Assembly: GCA_004102805.1 (NCBI GenBank)
Contig: SCEG01000022.1
Coordinates: 1 to 49,988 of the forward strand
Length of the DNA stretch: 49,988 bases
Direction of reading: 5' to 3'
DNA from: Muribaculaceae bacterium Isolate-002 (NCI)
Lineage (GTDB): Bacteria; Bacteroidota; Bacteroidia; Bacteroidales; Muribaculaceae
Shown: positions 16,662 through 25,120 of the stretch, in pieces
Layout: each line of letters starts with the position of its first letter
Position numbering within the stretch: the first letter of the stretch is position 1
Notes under the pieces: model-generated
What the model saw: the letters and a program-made list of their open reading frames with translations, nothing else
Told to the model about the DNA's origin: nothing
Database searches by the model: none
Position numbers and translations under genes: made by a program

Positions 16662-18979
16662 TGGAGCGGTCAGGAAATTTCTATAAGGCAATACGGTTGG
16701 GATATATACTTATCTCCATTCTTATCGGATGTATGGCATATAATAGCCTCTATGAATGGCAGGAGATAGAAGCATTAGAACTTGGCAATAAAAAAATAGA
16801 CGAGCTCCGAAAAGAAATAAACAATATCAATATTCAAATGATAAAATTTTCTCTATTGGGTGAAACAATACTGGAATGGAACGATAAAGATATCGAGCAT
16901 TACCATGCACGGCGTATGGCAATGGACAGTATGCTCTGCCGTTTCAAGGCCACCTATCCAGCAGAGCGCATCGATAGTGTGCGCAGTCTTTTAGAGGATA
17001 AGGAACGACAGATGTTCCAGATAGTCCGGTTAATGGATGAACAACAATCTATTAACAAGAAGATAGCCAATCAAATTCCGGTTATTGTACAGAAAAGTGT
17101 GCAGGAACAGTCCAAAAAGCCAAAACGAAAAGGTTTCTTAGGCATATTCGGCAAAAAAAAGGAAGTAACTCCAGCAGTATCAACCACTATCCTTCATTCG
17201 GTCAATAGAAACGTAATCAGCGAACAGAAAGTGCAGGATCGCCAATTGTCGGAACAAGCCGACAGCCTTGCAGCTCGTAATGCAGAACTTAACAGACAAC
17301 TGCAAGAATTGATTTGCCAAATAGAAGAAAAGGTACAAACCGAACTGCAAAGCCGGGAAAACGAAATAGTTGCCATGCGTGAAAAGTCATTTATGCAAGT
17401 AGGCGGTTTAATGGGATTCGTTCTTCTATTGTTGTTAATTTCCTACATCATCATACATCGTGATGCAAAAAGCATTAAACAATACAAGCACAAGACAACT
17501 GATTTGATAAGGCAACTGGAACAATCCGTACAACGGAACGAGGCACTGATAACGTCAAGGAAGAAGGCGGTACATACTATCACCCATGAACTGCGCACAC
17601 CGCTGACAGCAATAACAGGCTATGCCGGACTGATACGGAAAGAACAGTGTGAGGATAAGTCCGGGCAGTATATCCAAAACATACTGCAATCCTCCGACCG
17701 TATGCGGGATATGCTTAACACTTTGCTTGACTTCTTCCGCCTGGACAACGGCAAGGAACAGCCCCGTCTGTCACCCTGCCGGATTTCAGCAATCACGCAC
17801 ACACTTGAAACGGAGTTCATGCCTGTTGCCGTGAACAAAGGGCTGTCCTTGTCCGTGAAGACTGGACACGATGCCATTGTATTGACCGACAAAGAGCGAA
17901 TAATACAAATCGGGAATAACCTGCTGTCAAACGCTGTCAAGTTCACAGAAGAAGGCGGTGTTTCTTTGATTACTGAATATGATAATGGAGTTCTGACACT
18001 GGTCGTTGAAGATACAGGTACAGGCATGACAGAAGAGGAACAGAAACAAGCGTTCGGTGCGTTTGAACGTCTATCAAATGCCGCCGCAAAGGAGGGTTTC
18101 GGGCTTGGGCTTGCCATAATGCGTAATATTGTGTCGATGCTTGGCGGAACAATCCGTTTAGACAGCAAGAAAGGGAAAGGCAGTCGTTTCACAGTTGAAA
18201 TTTCTATGCAGGAAGCTGAAGAACAGCTTGGATATACAAGCAATACACCTGTTTATCATAACAATAAATTCCATGATGTTGTCGCCATTGACAATGATGA
18301 GGTATTACTTCTGATGCTGAAAGAGATGTATTCCCAAGAAGGAATACACTGCGACACTTGCACCGATGCTGCGGCACTGATGGAAATGATACGCCAGAAA
18401 GAATACAGCCTGTTGCTGACAGACTTGAATATGCCCGATATAAACGGTTTCGAATTGCTGGAACTGTTGCGTTCGTCCAACGTGGGCAATTCACCAACAA
18501 TCCCGGTGGTTGTGGCAACCGCTTCGGGCAGTTGTAACAAAGGGGAACTATTGGCAAAAGGCTTTGCCGGATGCCTGTTCAAACCGTTCTCCATATCGGA
18601 ACTGATGGAGGTTTCCGACAGGTGTGCCATAAAAGCGACACCGGACGGGAAACCGGACTTTTCCGCCTTATTGTCCTATGGCAATGAAGCCGTCATGCTG
18701 GAAAAGTTGATAACTGAAACAGAAAAGGAAATGCAGGCGGTACGGGATGCAGCAAAAGAAAAAGACCTGCAAAAGCTGGATTCCCTGATCCACCACCTGC
18801 GCAGTTCGTGGGAGGTGCTCCGTGCCGACCAACCGCTGAATGTACTTTACGGATTGATTCGTGGCGATGCTCTCCCGGATGGTGAAGCGTTAAGCCATGC
18901 CGTGACTGCCGTGCTGGATAAGGGAGTGGAAATAATACGGTTGGCAGAAGAGGAAAGGAGAAAATACGAAGATGAATAA
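16661..18979 (+). CDS. rteA: RteA hybrid two-component sensor kinase
   Basis: The 772-residue membrane sensor has two transmembrane segments (about 12-27 and 247-265) that enclose a coiled-coil-rich sensor region. A HisKA domain contains H309 in HTITHELRTPLTAI. The ATPase domain shows NNLLSNAVKF, DTGTGM and GFGLGLAI. A receiver domain has phospho-acceptor D588 in LLLTDLNMPD, and an Hpt-like tail includes SLIHHLRSSWE. It would relay phosphate to RteB, encoded immediately downstream with 8 bp overlap. Co-transcription with tetQ makes it tetracycline-inducible. The signal it senses is not known; in CTnDOT the system drives rteC and hence excision and transfer. Confidence 0.95.
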   Translation: MERSGNFYKAIRLGYILISILIGCMAYNSLYEWQEIEALELGNKKIDELRKEINNINIQMIKFSLLGETILEWNDKDIEHYHARRMAMDSMLCRFKATYPAERIDSVRSLLEDKERQMFQIVRLMDEQQSINKKIANQIPVIVQKSVQEQSKKPKRKGFLGIFGKKKEVTPAVSTTILHSVNRNVISEQKVQDRQLSEQADSLAARNAELNRQLQELICQIEEKVQTELQSRENEIVAMREKSFMQVGGLMGFVLLLLLISYIIIHRDAKSIKQYKHKTTDLIRQLEQSVQRNEALITSRKKAVHTITHELRTPLTAITGYAGLIRKEQCEDKSGQYIQNILQSSDRMRDMLNTLLDFFRLDNGKEQPRLSPCRISAITHTLETEFMPVAVNKGLSLSVKTGHDAIVLTDKERIIQIGNNLLSNAVKFTEEGGVSLITEYDNGVLTLVVEDTGTGMTEEEQKQAFGAFERLSNAAAKEGFGLGLAIMRNIVSMLGGTIRLDSKKGKGSRFTVEISMQEAEEQLGYTSNTPVYHNNKFHDVVAIDNDEVLLLMLKEMYSQEGIHCDTCTDAAALMEMIRQKEYSLLLTDLNMPDINGFELLELLRSSNVGNSPTIPVVVATASGSCNKGELLAKGFAGCLFKPFSISELMEVSDRCAIKATPDGKPDFSALLSYGNEAVMLEKLITETEKEMQAVRDAAKEKDLQKLDSLIHHLRSSWEVLRADQPLNVLYGLIRGDALPDGEALSHAVTAVLDKGVEIIRLAEEERRKYEDE

Positions 18980-20294
18980 GACAAAAATAATTGTGGTGGA
19001 AGACAACATCGTGTATTGCGAATATGTCTGCAATATGCTGTCACGGGAGGGCTACCGCAATATGAAGGCTTACCACCTCTCAACCGCGAAGAAACATCTG
19101 CAACAGGCAACAGATAATGATATCGTGGTTGCCGACCTGCGTCTGCCTGACGGCAACGGTATAGACATGCTGCGTTGGATGCGCAAGGAAGGAAAGATGC
19201 AGCCGTTCATCATCATGACCGACTATGCCGAAGTACATACTGCCGTGGAGAGCATGAAACTCGGTTCGATAGACTATATACCTAAAAAACTGATAGAGGA
19301 CAAACTCATTCCACTTCTCCGTTCCATACAGAAGGAGCGTCAGATGGGACACCGCCGTATGCCCGTGTTCGTCCGTGAAGGTTCCGCCTTTCAGAAAATC
19401 ATGCATCGCATAAGGTTGGTAGCCGCTACCGATATGAGTGTGATGATATTCGGAGAGAACGGCACGGGCAAGGAGCATATCGCCCATTACCTACACGACA
19501 AGAGCAAACGTGCGGGCAAACCCTTCGTGGCGGTTGACTGCGGTTCACTCTCAAAAGAACTTGCGCCGTCGGCATTCTTCGGACACGTCAAGGGAGCGTT
19601 TACAGGTGCAGACAGCACCAAGAAAGGGTATTTCCATGAAGCGGAAGGTGGCACGTTGTTTCTGGACGAGGTGGGCAACCTCGCGTTGGAAACCCAACAG
19701 ATGTTGCTCCGTGCCATACAAGAGAGACGTTATCGCCCGGTCGGCGATAAATCAGACAGAAGTTTCAATGTCCGCATCATCGCCGCCACTAATGAAAATT
19801 TGGAAGTAGCGGTGAATGAAAAGCGTTTCCGGCAGGATCTGCTTTACCGTCTGCATGACTTCGGGATAACTGTTCCACCCTTGCGTGACTGTCAGGAGGA
19901 CATCATGCCGCTGGCGGAGTTCTTCCGCGAGATAGCCAACAAGGAACTGGAATGCAATGTGAGCGGTTTCAGTTCCGAAGCCCGTAAAGCGTTGCTGACC
20001 CACGCATGGCCGGGCAACGTGCGGGAACTTCGACAAAAGATAATGGGAGCCGTATTACAAGCGCAGGAAAGCGTTGTCACGAAAGAGCATTTGGAGCTTA
20101 GGATAGCTGAAACAAATTCTGTTGTCGGCTTTTCCCTGCGTAACGATGAGGAAGATAAAGAGCGGATTATACGTGCTTTGAGGCAGGCTGACGGCAACCG
20201 GAAGGTTGCCGCCGAACTGCTTGGAATAAGCAGGACAACACTTTATAATAAACTGGAAGAATATGGATTGAAGTATAAATTTGAGCAATCATAG
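18972..20294 (+). CDS. rteB: RteB NtrC-type response regulator
   Basis: The 440-residue regulator consists of a receiver domain (phospho-acceptor D55 in VVADLRLPDGNG), a sigma-54-interacting AAA+ domain and a Fis-type HTH. The AAA+ domain shows Walker A GENGTGKE (about 161-168), the sigma-54 contact loop GAFTGA (208-213) and Walker B GGTLFLDEVG. The HTH at the C-terminus reads NRKVAAELLGISRTTLYNKL. The intact GAFTGA indicates activation of sigma-54 promoters in principle. In CTnDOT its target is the rteC promoter. The start overlaps rteA, indicating translational coupling. It is the last gene of the operon. Confidence 0.95.
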   Translation: MNKTKIIVVEDNIVYCEYVCNMLSREGYRNMKAYHLSTAKKHLQQATDNDIVVADLRLPDGNGIDMLRWMRKEGKMQPFIIMTDYAEVHTAVESMKLGSIDYIPKKLIEDKLIPLLRSIQKERQMGHRRMPVFVREGSAFQKIMHRIRLVAATDMSVMIFGENGTGKEHIAHYLHDKSKRAGKPFVAVDCGSLSKELAPSAFFGHVKGAFTGADSTKKGYFHEAEGGTLFLDEVGNLALETQQMLLRAIQERRYRPVGDKSDRSFNVRIIAATNENLEVAVNEKRFRQDLLYRLHDFGITVPPLRDCQEDIMPLAEFFREIANKELECNVSGFSSEARKALLTHAWPGNVRELRQKIMGAVLQAQESVVTKEHLELRIAETNSVVGFSLRNDEEDKERIIRALRQADGNRKVAAELLGISRTTLYNKLEEYGLKYKFEQS

Positions 20295-20316
20295 CCCGCA
20301 ATTCGCTGAAAATGGC

Positions 20317-20324
20317 TATCTTTG
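20317..20324 (+). promoter_or_regulatory. Promoter -7 box for the structured leader RNA
   Basis: TATCTTTG matches TAnnTTTG, 23 bp after the rteB stop. It predicts a transcript starting near 20331, with a leader of about 245 nt before the next gene. No TTTG lies at the standard -33 spacing. Confidence 0.55.
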
Positions 20325-20399
20325 CATGAAATATTAGAAGGTAACGGCAATTGGAAGAGCCTTTTGCCGCCTATATATAACATAAGACCGCAAGGCGTC

Positions 20400-20516
20400 C
20401 TAATGGAAATCTGGTAAATTGACACTACGGAGACGATTGCGTGATGCTTATGCTATGCCTACGCATAGCGTGCATTCACGTACTCTCCGTAAAGGCTTTA
20501 CCAGAGCCTCCATTAG
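20400..20516 (+). ncRNA. Long multi-stem structured leader RNA (unidentified family)
   Basis: Five nested stems form one extended hairpin of 117 nt. P1 is CTAATGGA/TCCATTAG (20400-20407/20509-20516). P2 is CTGGTAAA/TTTACCAG (20411-20418/20497-20504). P3 is TACGGAGA/TCTCCGTA (20426-20433/20484-20491). P4 is about CGTGA-TGC/GCA-TTCACG, and P5 is GCTATGC/GCATAGC. Internal loops are small: AAT opposite AGCC between P1 and P2, and TTGACAC opposite AAGGC between P2 and P3. A terminator hairpin follows at once. The leader before the outer membrane gene at 27386 has the same plan with different stem sequences. I do not recognise the family; a riboswitch or attenuator is the best reading. Confidence 0.65.
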
Positions 20517-20517
20517 A

Positions 20518-20546
20518 AGTAGTGTGGATTGCACGCTACTTTTTTT
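20518..20546 (+). terminator. Intrinsic terminator 28 nt before the DHFR-like gene
   Basis: AGTAGTGTG/CACGCTACT (9 bp with one G-U pair) is followed by seven T. Its place between the structured RNA and the start codon at 20575 is that of a riboswitch expression platform; it could equally end an independent sRNA of about 215 nt. Confidence 0.75.
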
Positions 20547-20574
20547 ACCCCTTGCCTAACGAAAAGAAACGATA

Positions 20575-20988
20575 ATGGGTAAAGTACAGATTCTTGCCGT
20601 CCTGACGATGGACGGTTGTCAAAGCTCCGAGTTATATTGCAAAGCGTATAAGGAACTGCGCCTTGAAGATTGCGGTATCAACGAGATAAGGGAAAACGCC
20701 CTTTATCATATAACACCGGATTATTCCATCTCTATGCTGCACTCATGGAGAAAAGACGGCACAAACACCCGCTATCTCGCGGAAGCCACACCGGACACGG
20801 CGGACTATATCAATGGGCTACTGCGTATGCACACGGTGGATGAAATCATACTTTACACGATTCCTTTCATAGCCGGGACTGGAAAGCGTTTTTTTCAATC
20901 CGCCTTGCCGCAGGAACAATGGACACTGGCTTCACAGAAGGCATACCGCAACGGAGTGGTCCGCCATATCTATAAAGCGTGCGTTTGA
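20575..20988 (+). CDS. DHFR/RibD C-terminal-like protein, short
   Basis: This 137-residue protein resembles the dihydrofolate reductase-like reductase domain found at the C-terminus of RibD. The N-terminal strand VQILAVLTMDGC is the family's usual start, and VDEIILYTIPFIAGTGKRFF is the conserved motif near the end. Members usually have 170-200 residues, so the middle appears shortened and activity is uncertain. It lies between rteB and rteC and is preceded by the structured leader and terminator, which suggests conditional expression. A link to folate, flavin or drug resistance is only inference. A terminator follows at 21080-21120. Confidence 0.6.
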   Translation: MGKVQILAVLTMDGCQSSELYCKAYKELRLEDCGINEIRENALYHITPDYSISMLHSWRKDGTNTRYLAEATPDTADYINGLLRMHTVDEIILYTIPFIAGTGKRFFQSALPQEQWTLASQKAYRNGVVRHIYKACV

Positions 20989-21013
20989 TGTTCATAAAGT
21001 GGACTAATGTTCA
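20989..21013. promoter_or_regulatory. Repeated TGTTCA words upstream of rteC, candidate RteB sites
   Basis: TGTTCA occurs at 20989-20994 and 21008-21013, 19 bp apart (about two helical turns), with GTGGAC between as an imperfect inverted copy. The site is 190-210 bp upstream of rteC, a typical distance for an NtrC-type activator. Assignment to RteB is inference. I could not find a convincing sigma-54 -24/-12 element downstream. Confidence 0.3.
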
Positions 21014-21079
21014 AAAGATTAACACGTTAAGCGAAACACAATACCTGTCAGACAAATAAATTACAAAATTATCACATTG

Positions 21080-21120
21080 AAATCCAGTGCTTTGCAAAAA
21101 TGAGTGCTGGATTTTCTGTT
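21080..21120 (+). terminator. Intrinsic terminator after the DHFR-like gene
   Basis: AAATCCAG (21080-21087) pairs with CTGGATTT (21107-21114), followed by T-rich sequence. It separates the DHFR-like gene from rteC, so rteC needs its own promoter in 21120-21199. Confidence 0.55.
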
Positions 21121-21199
21121 TTCTGTCGCGCTTTTTGCCAATCATATTCATGTGCGCATACCGAAAAACAGAGTGTAAAACTTCAAAATTGACAGGAAC

Positions 21200-21805
21200 A
21201 TGAACTACTTTTTATTGGCGGAAACCAAGTTCTTCCGCCTGATAAACGAAGCCGGCGACTGCAATATGGAAACGGCATACACGGATTTCGCCACCCAAGT
21301 GATCGAGCTGTGCAGCGGAAGTATGGACGCAAACCGCACCATCATCGCACTTGCCTACATCGAAATCGAGTTGCAGCACCATCCCGTGCGCAACCTTTCG
21401 GAAGAAAGGAAAGAGATTGCCGCATACGTCAGCAAGGCTCTATCTTTCGTCAGGAAGATGCAGAAGTTCCTTGCCACGCCTCAAGTGCCACCACTAATAT
21501 CCGCCAACAACGTAACTGAAACCACTGCCAGCCTTTTGCAATGGACGGGCAACGCCATCGACCTCGTGGAACTTATCTACGGCATCGACGAGATGGGTTG
21601 CATCAACAACGGCAATATGCCGCTCAAACAGCTCGCCCCGCTCCTTTACAAGATATTCGGGGTTGAATCAAAGGACTGTTACCGCTTCTACATCGACATC
21701 AAACGCCGGAAGAATGAAAGCCGCACCTACTTCCTCGACAGGATGCAGGAGAAACTGAACGAGAGGATGCTGCGCGATGAAGAGCTGGAACGTATGAGAA
21801 AATAA
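21200..21805 (+). CDS. rteC: RteC regulatory protein
   Basis: The 201-residue protein matches RteC, the DNA-binding regulator that activates the excision operon (xis2c-xis2d-orf3-exc) in CTnDOT. The diagnostic C-terminal region is LLQWTGNAIDLVELIYGIDE, then GCINNGNMPLKQLAPLLYKIFG and CYRFYIDIKRRKNESRTYFLD. The last segment is the likely recognition-helix region. The N-terminal half is helical. The gene stands alone after a terminator. Its own expression is expected to depend on RteB. The candidate binding site is the 15-bp palindrome at 3121-3135. Confidence 0.9.
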   Translation: MNYFLLAETKFFRLINEAGDCNMETAYTDFATQVIELCSGSMDANRTIIALAYIEIELQHHPVRNLSEERKEIAAYVSKALSFVRKMQKFLATPQVPPLISANNVTETTASLLQWTGNAIDLVELIYGIDEMGCINNGNMPLKQLAPLLYKIFGVESKDCYRFYIDIKRRKNESRTYFLDRMQEKLNERMLRDEELERMRK

Positions 21806-21881
21806 TTTTTATTGCAAATCGGGGTTATTCATTGAGATAATATGCCGAAATTTGCAATCTAAACAGAAGTGGCATAATAAA

Positions 21882-23030
21882 ATGGCGAAAAAGAGGAAAC
21901 AACAAGGGCATTACTGCCGGATCTGCGGCGAGTACAAAGCCAACGAGAAATTCAGCGGCAAAGGACATGCACGGCATATCTGCAAGGAATGTCAGTCGCT
22001 TCCCGATGATGTGAAGGCGGACATGGTGCGCTGCAACGAGGTGGAACGAGCCGCTTTCAAATACCCGATGACCCGTCAGGACTGGGAACTGCTGGAAAAA
22101 TATGCCAAGAAGTACAAGGACAAGGAATCCGGGCAGTTCGCGCAGGATATGCTGGACATGAAACGGGGCAATCAGACACCGGACGAGTATATGGAAGAGG
22201 ATGATGTTTTAATAGAAGGTATCTATGAAGAGGAAACCATACCATTTGCCGAACTGGAGGATGACATCCGTTATCAGTTGGAAGAATTGTTGGCGGACAA
22301 CATCAACGAGTTCATGATACACAAGGATTACATTCCAGAAGGCAAGGAACTGAAAAACATCAACGAATGGGTTCTGAAAGAAACCCGTGACACCTTTTTT
22401 ATAAAGGTTATTCCCGATGCCGCTTATGATAGTTTGGTGGAAGAAACGATCAACAGGCTTGTGAAGGAATGGGAAGAGGACGGCTTTGAGATAAAGACCT
22501 TTTCCGCATCGCTGGTCGTCATGGAAACGGAACGGCTGCTTATCCGCAGGATAACCCGTAAGGATATGGACGCGCTCCTTGCCATAATGGAGAAGCCGGA
22601 AGTCATGTATGCTTGGGAACACGGCTTTACCAAAAAGGACGTGCGCAAATGGATAAACAGGCAACTCACCCGATACCGCAAGGACGGGTTCGGATATTTT
22701 GCCGTCATACTGAAAGAAAGCGACGCATTGATAGGACAAGCAGGTCTGATGAAAAGTACCATAAACGGGAACGAGGCAGTCGAGCTTGGATATATACTCG
22801 ATAACGCATACTGGCATAACGGTTACGGTACGGAAGCCGCCCGTGCATGTCTGGAATACGCCTTCAGAGAGCTGGAACTGAAAACCGTCTGTTGCAGCAT
22901 CCGACCGGAAAACGTGGCGTCCATCCGTGTGGCGGAAAGGCTGAAAATGACTTTGTGCGGCAGTCATACCGTCATATACAACGAAAAAGAAATGCCCCAC
23001 CTTATATATGAATTGAAAACAGGAAACTGA
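21882..23030 (+). CDS. Zinc-finger-like domain fused to a GNAT acetyltransferase
   Basis: Beginning at ATG 21882 the protein has 382 residues. Residues about 11-38 carry CRICGEYKANEKF and HICKEC, a Cys2-x-Cys2-type zinc-binding knuckle. A helical acidic region follows to about residue 205. The C-terminal part, from METERLLIRRITRKDMDALL, is a RimJ/RimL-type GNAT N-acetyltransferase with the CoA-binding segment ELGYILDNAYWHNGYGTEAARACLEYAF and a final NVASIRVAERLKM. Substrate is unknown. The two parts are often separate proteins, so this may be a true fusion. It follows rteC and ends at a shared bidirectional terminator with mobC. A further in-frame ATG at 21852 adds ten residues. Confidence 0.75.
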   Translation: MAKKRKQQGHYCRICGEYKANEKFSGKGHARHICKECQSLPDDVKADMVRCNEVERAAFKYPMTRQDWELLEKYAKKYKDKESGQFAQDMLDMKRGNQTPDEYMEEDDVLIEGIYEEETIPFAELEDDIRYQLEELLADNINEFMIHKDYIPEGKELKNINEWVLKETRDTFFIKVIPDAAYDSLVEETINRLVKEWEEDGFEIKTFSASLVVMETERLLIRRITRKDMDALLAIMEKPEVMYAWEHGFTKKDVRKWINRQLTRYRKDGFGYFAVILKESDALIGQAGLMKSTINGNEAVELGYILDNAYWHNGYGTEAARACLEYAFRELELKTVCCSIRPENVASIRVAERLKMTLCGSHTVIYNEKEMPHLIYELKTGN

Positions 23031-23036
23031 TAAAGC

Positions 23037-23076
23037 AAAATCCGTAACCCATAGAGCTGTGAGTTACGGATTTTTT
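23037..23076. terminator. Bidirectional terminator between GNAT gene and mobC
   Basis: A 12-bp perfect stem AAAATCCGTAAC/GTTACGGATTTT is flanked by A on the left and T on the right, so it works for both the rightward gene ending at 23030 and the leftward gene ending at 23081. Confidence 0.88.
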
Positions 23077-23080
23077 CTTG

Positions 23081-25090
23081 TTACTTCTGCTGCAACAGAT
23101 GTTTCAGGTTGTCGTCGCCCGCGATGCGCTCCAATTCCTCCTGCACAATCTGCTTCACCTCTTCCTTGATGCGCCGGTAGTTCGCCTGCACCGTCTCCTT
23201 CATGCGGTCGTTGCCGTCCTCGTCCGTGAAATCGGTAATGACGGGGATTTTCTTGTAGGCACTTTCCTCCCGCTTGACCTTTTCGGCATCCACCACTATC
23301 TCACAGTGGAAAATCTTCTGCTCGATGCGCTCGTTGAAATTGTCGGACACCGAACCGACAAACATACCCTGCGTAAGACCGGAAATCTTGCTCGGCGGGA
23401 TAAGCGCATCCATCTGCGTGTTGATGGAGGTGGAAACATCCTGCCGGTTGATGGAAATGGACTGCCGCTTCTGCAACACCTTACCGAACCGCTCCGATAG
23501 TGTCTTAGCCGTTTCTCCTACCACCTGCCCGGAGAAAATGTTACCGACCGTATTCATCACCACTTTCGCCTCCTTGTCCCCGTAGTCACGCACTAACTGG
23601 CTGAAATCCTGAAAGCCCAGACACACGGCAACCTTGTTGCTTCGGGCGGTAGCTATAAGATTGTCCAACCCTTTGAAGTATATCGTGGGCAGCTCGTCAA
23701 TGATGACCGACGACTTCAGCATCCCTTTCTTGTTGATGAGTTTCACGATACGGGAGTTATACAGACCGAGAGCCGCCCCGTAGATGTTCTGACGGTCGGG
23801 ATTGTTGCCCACGCATAGGATTTTCGGCTCTTCGGGATTGTTGATGTCCAGCGTAAATTCGCTGTCCGACATCACCCAGTAGAGCTGCGGGGAAATCATC
23901 CTTGACAGCGGGATTTTCGCCGACGCTATCTGCCCCATGAGCTGCTCCGCGGCCCCTCCGAGCCAAGCATCCATGAACGGGGAAAGGTAGTTCTCCAGTT
24001 CGGGATAGGAAGTCAATATCGGGAAAATATCCTCGTAGCGGCGATTCAGAAACTCGATAGCATGGGGAAACGTGCAATATTTCCCGTTCTGATAGATTTT
24101 GAGATACCAGATAATACTGACAAACAGAATGATAGGTGACTCCACGAAGAAGTCGCCCTGCTTTTGCACCCAAGTTTTATTGAGGTTGAGCATTATCGTG
24201 TAGGCACTCTCGTAAGCGTCCGTAATATCCTCCATGAAATCCGGGTGTATGGGATTGCAACGGTGTGAGCGTCGCGGGTCGTCGAAATTGATCACATAGA
24301 ATTTCGGCTTCACCTTGTAGCCCTCCGGGTGGTTCAGCAAATGGTTGTAGGCTATGGTGGACAAGTCACTGAATTTGAAGTCATATACATACATCGAGAA
24401 GCCCTTTTCAATCTGTTGCTTGATAAAGCTGTTCACCACTGCGTAAGATTTGCCGCTGCCCGGCGTACCCAACACGATGGACGCACGGAAGGGATTAACT
24501 ACATTGATCCAGCCGTTGTTCCAACGCTTTTTGTAATAGAAGCGTGTGGGCAGATTGACCGAATACTCGCTTTCGATAAGCCTTGTTTCCTGCATGAAAC
24601 TCTCGTTCTCGTTGTTGAAAACATCCTCCATCAGATTGTGTTTCAACAGACGGCTCATCCACAGACCGCCCATCAAAAGGCAGACATAGCCCGTACCGAT
24701 GGTAAGGATATACAGCCCCGTCACCGCTTCAACCGGCAACGGCAGAGCCAGTATCCACCAGTTCAGGAAAAACAGCACGGACCCGATGGCGAGTGCCGTC
24801 CATATTCTTCTCCAAGTGATTTTCTCACCCTTGACCCCCTTCGTACCCAGACAGGACAGGGCAAGCAGCAGGACGGCGAACAGCTTCGTGTACAGAATGG
24901 AATGGAACAGCCCCGCCGTGCTGTCGAAGTTCATCAGGATTTTATCCACCACGCCGATGTTCACGCCCCATAGCCGGATGGCTTCGTAGCAGAACCAGTA
25001 CACGTTCATGACCACTAAAATAATACTCACGGCACGCAGAAAATCCATGATTTTCGCCAATGCCCTCAAATCGTCTTCTTGTTGTGACAT
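23081..25090 (-). CDS. mobC: MobC, VirD4/TraG-type coupling protein
   Basis: This 669-residue type IV coupling ATPase brings the relaxase-DNA complex to the transfer channel. About four transmembrane helices occupy residues 15-150. Walker A is GTPGSGKSYAVVNSF (about 207-221), and the hydrophobic Walker B region is LKSSVIIDELPTIYFKG. A further conserved segment is VAVCLGFQDFSQLVRDYGDK. The C-terminus is charged. It is last in the leftward mobA-mobB-mobC operon, 30 bp after mobB. MobC of CTnDOT has this role and gene position. Annotators also call this family 'TraG', which should not be confused with the VirB4-like TraG at 40833. Confidence 0.92.
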   Translation of the reverse strand: MSQQEDDLRALAKIMDFLRAVSIILVVMNVYWFCYEAIRLWGVNIGVVDKILMNFDSTAGLFHSILYTKLFAVLLLALSCLGTKGVKGEKITWRRIWTALAIGSVLFFLNWWILALPLPVEAVTGLYILTIGTGYVCLLMGGLWMSRLLKHNLMEDVFNNENESFMQETRLIESEYSVNLPTRFYYKKRWNNGWINVVNPFRASIVLGTPGSGKSYAVVNSFIKQQIEKGFSMYVYDFKFSDLSTIAYNHLLNHPEGYKVKPKFYVINFDDPRRSHRCNPIHPDFMEDITDAYESAYTIMLNLNKTWVQKQGDFFVESPIILFVSIIWYLKIYQNGKYCTFPHAIEFLNRRYEDIFPILTSYPELENYLSPFMDAWLGGAAEQLMGQIASAKIPLSRMISPQLYWVMSDSEFTLDINNPEEPKILCVGNNPDRQNIYGAALGLYNSRIVKLINKKGMLKSSVIIDELPTIYFKGLDNLIATARSNKVAVCLGFQDFSQLVRDYGDKEAKVVMNTVGNIFSGQVVGETAKTLSERFGKVLQKRQSISINRQDVSTSINTQMDALIPPSKISGLTQGMFVGSVSDNFNERIEQKIFHCEIVVDAEKVKREESAYKKIPVITDFTDEDGNDRMKETVQANYRRIKEEVKQIVQEELERIAGDDNLKHLLQQK

Positions 25091-25120
25091 ACATTGATTT
25101 TTTAATTGTTGATACTCCGA

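Noticed and set aside
20400..20516. Integron attC site or IS terminal structure
   Set aside because: No GTTRRRY core sites, no integron integrase, and the hairpin is followed by a terminator and start codon; an RNA leader explains it better.
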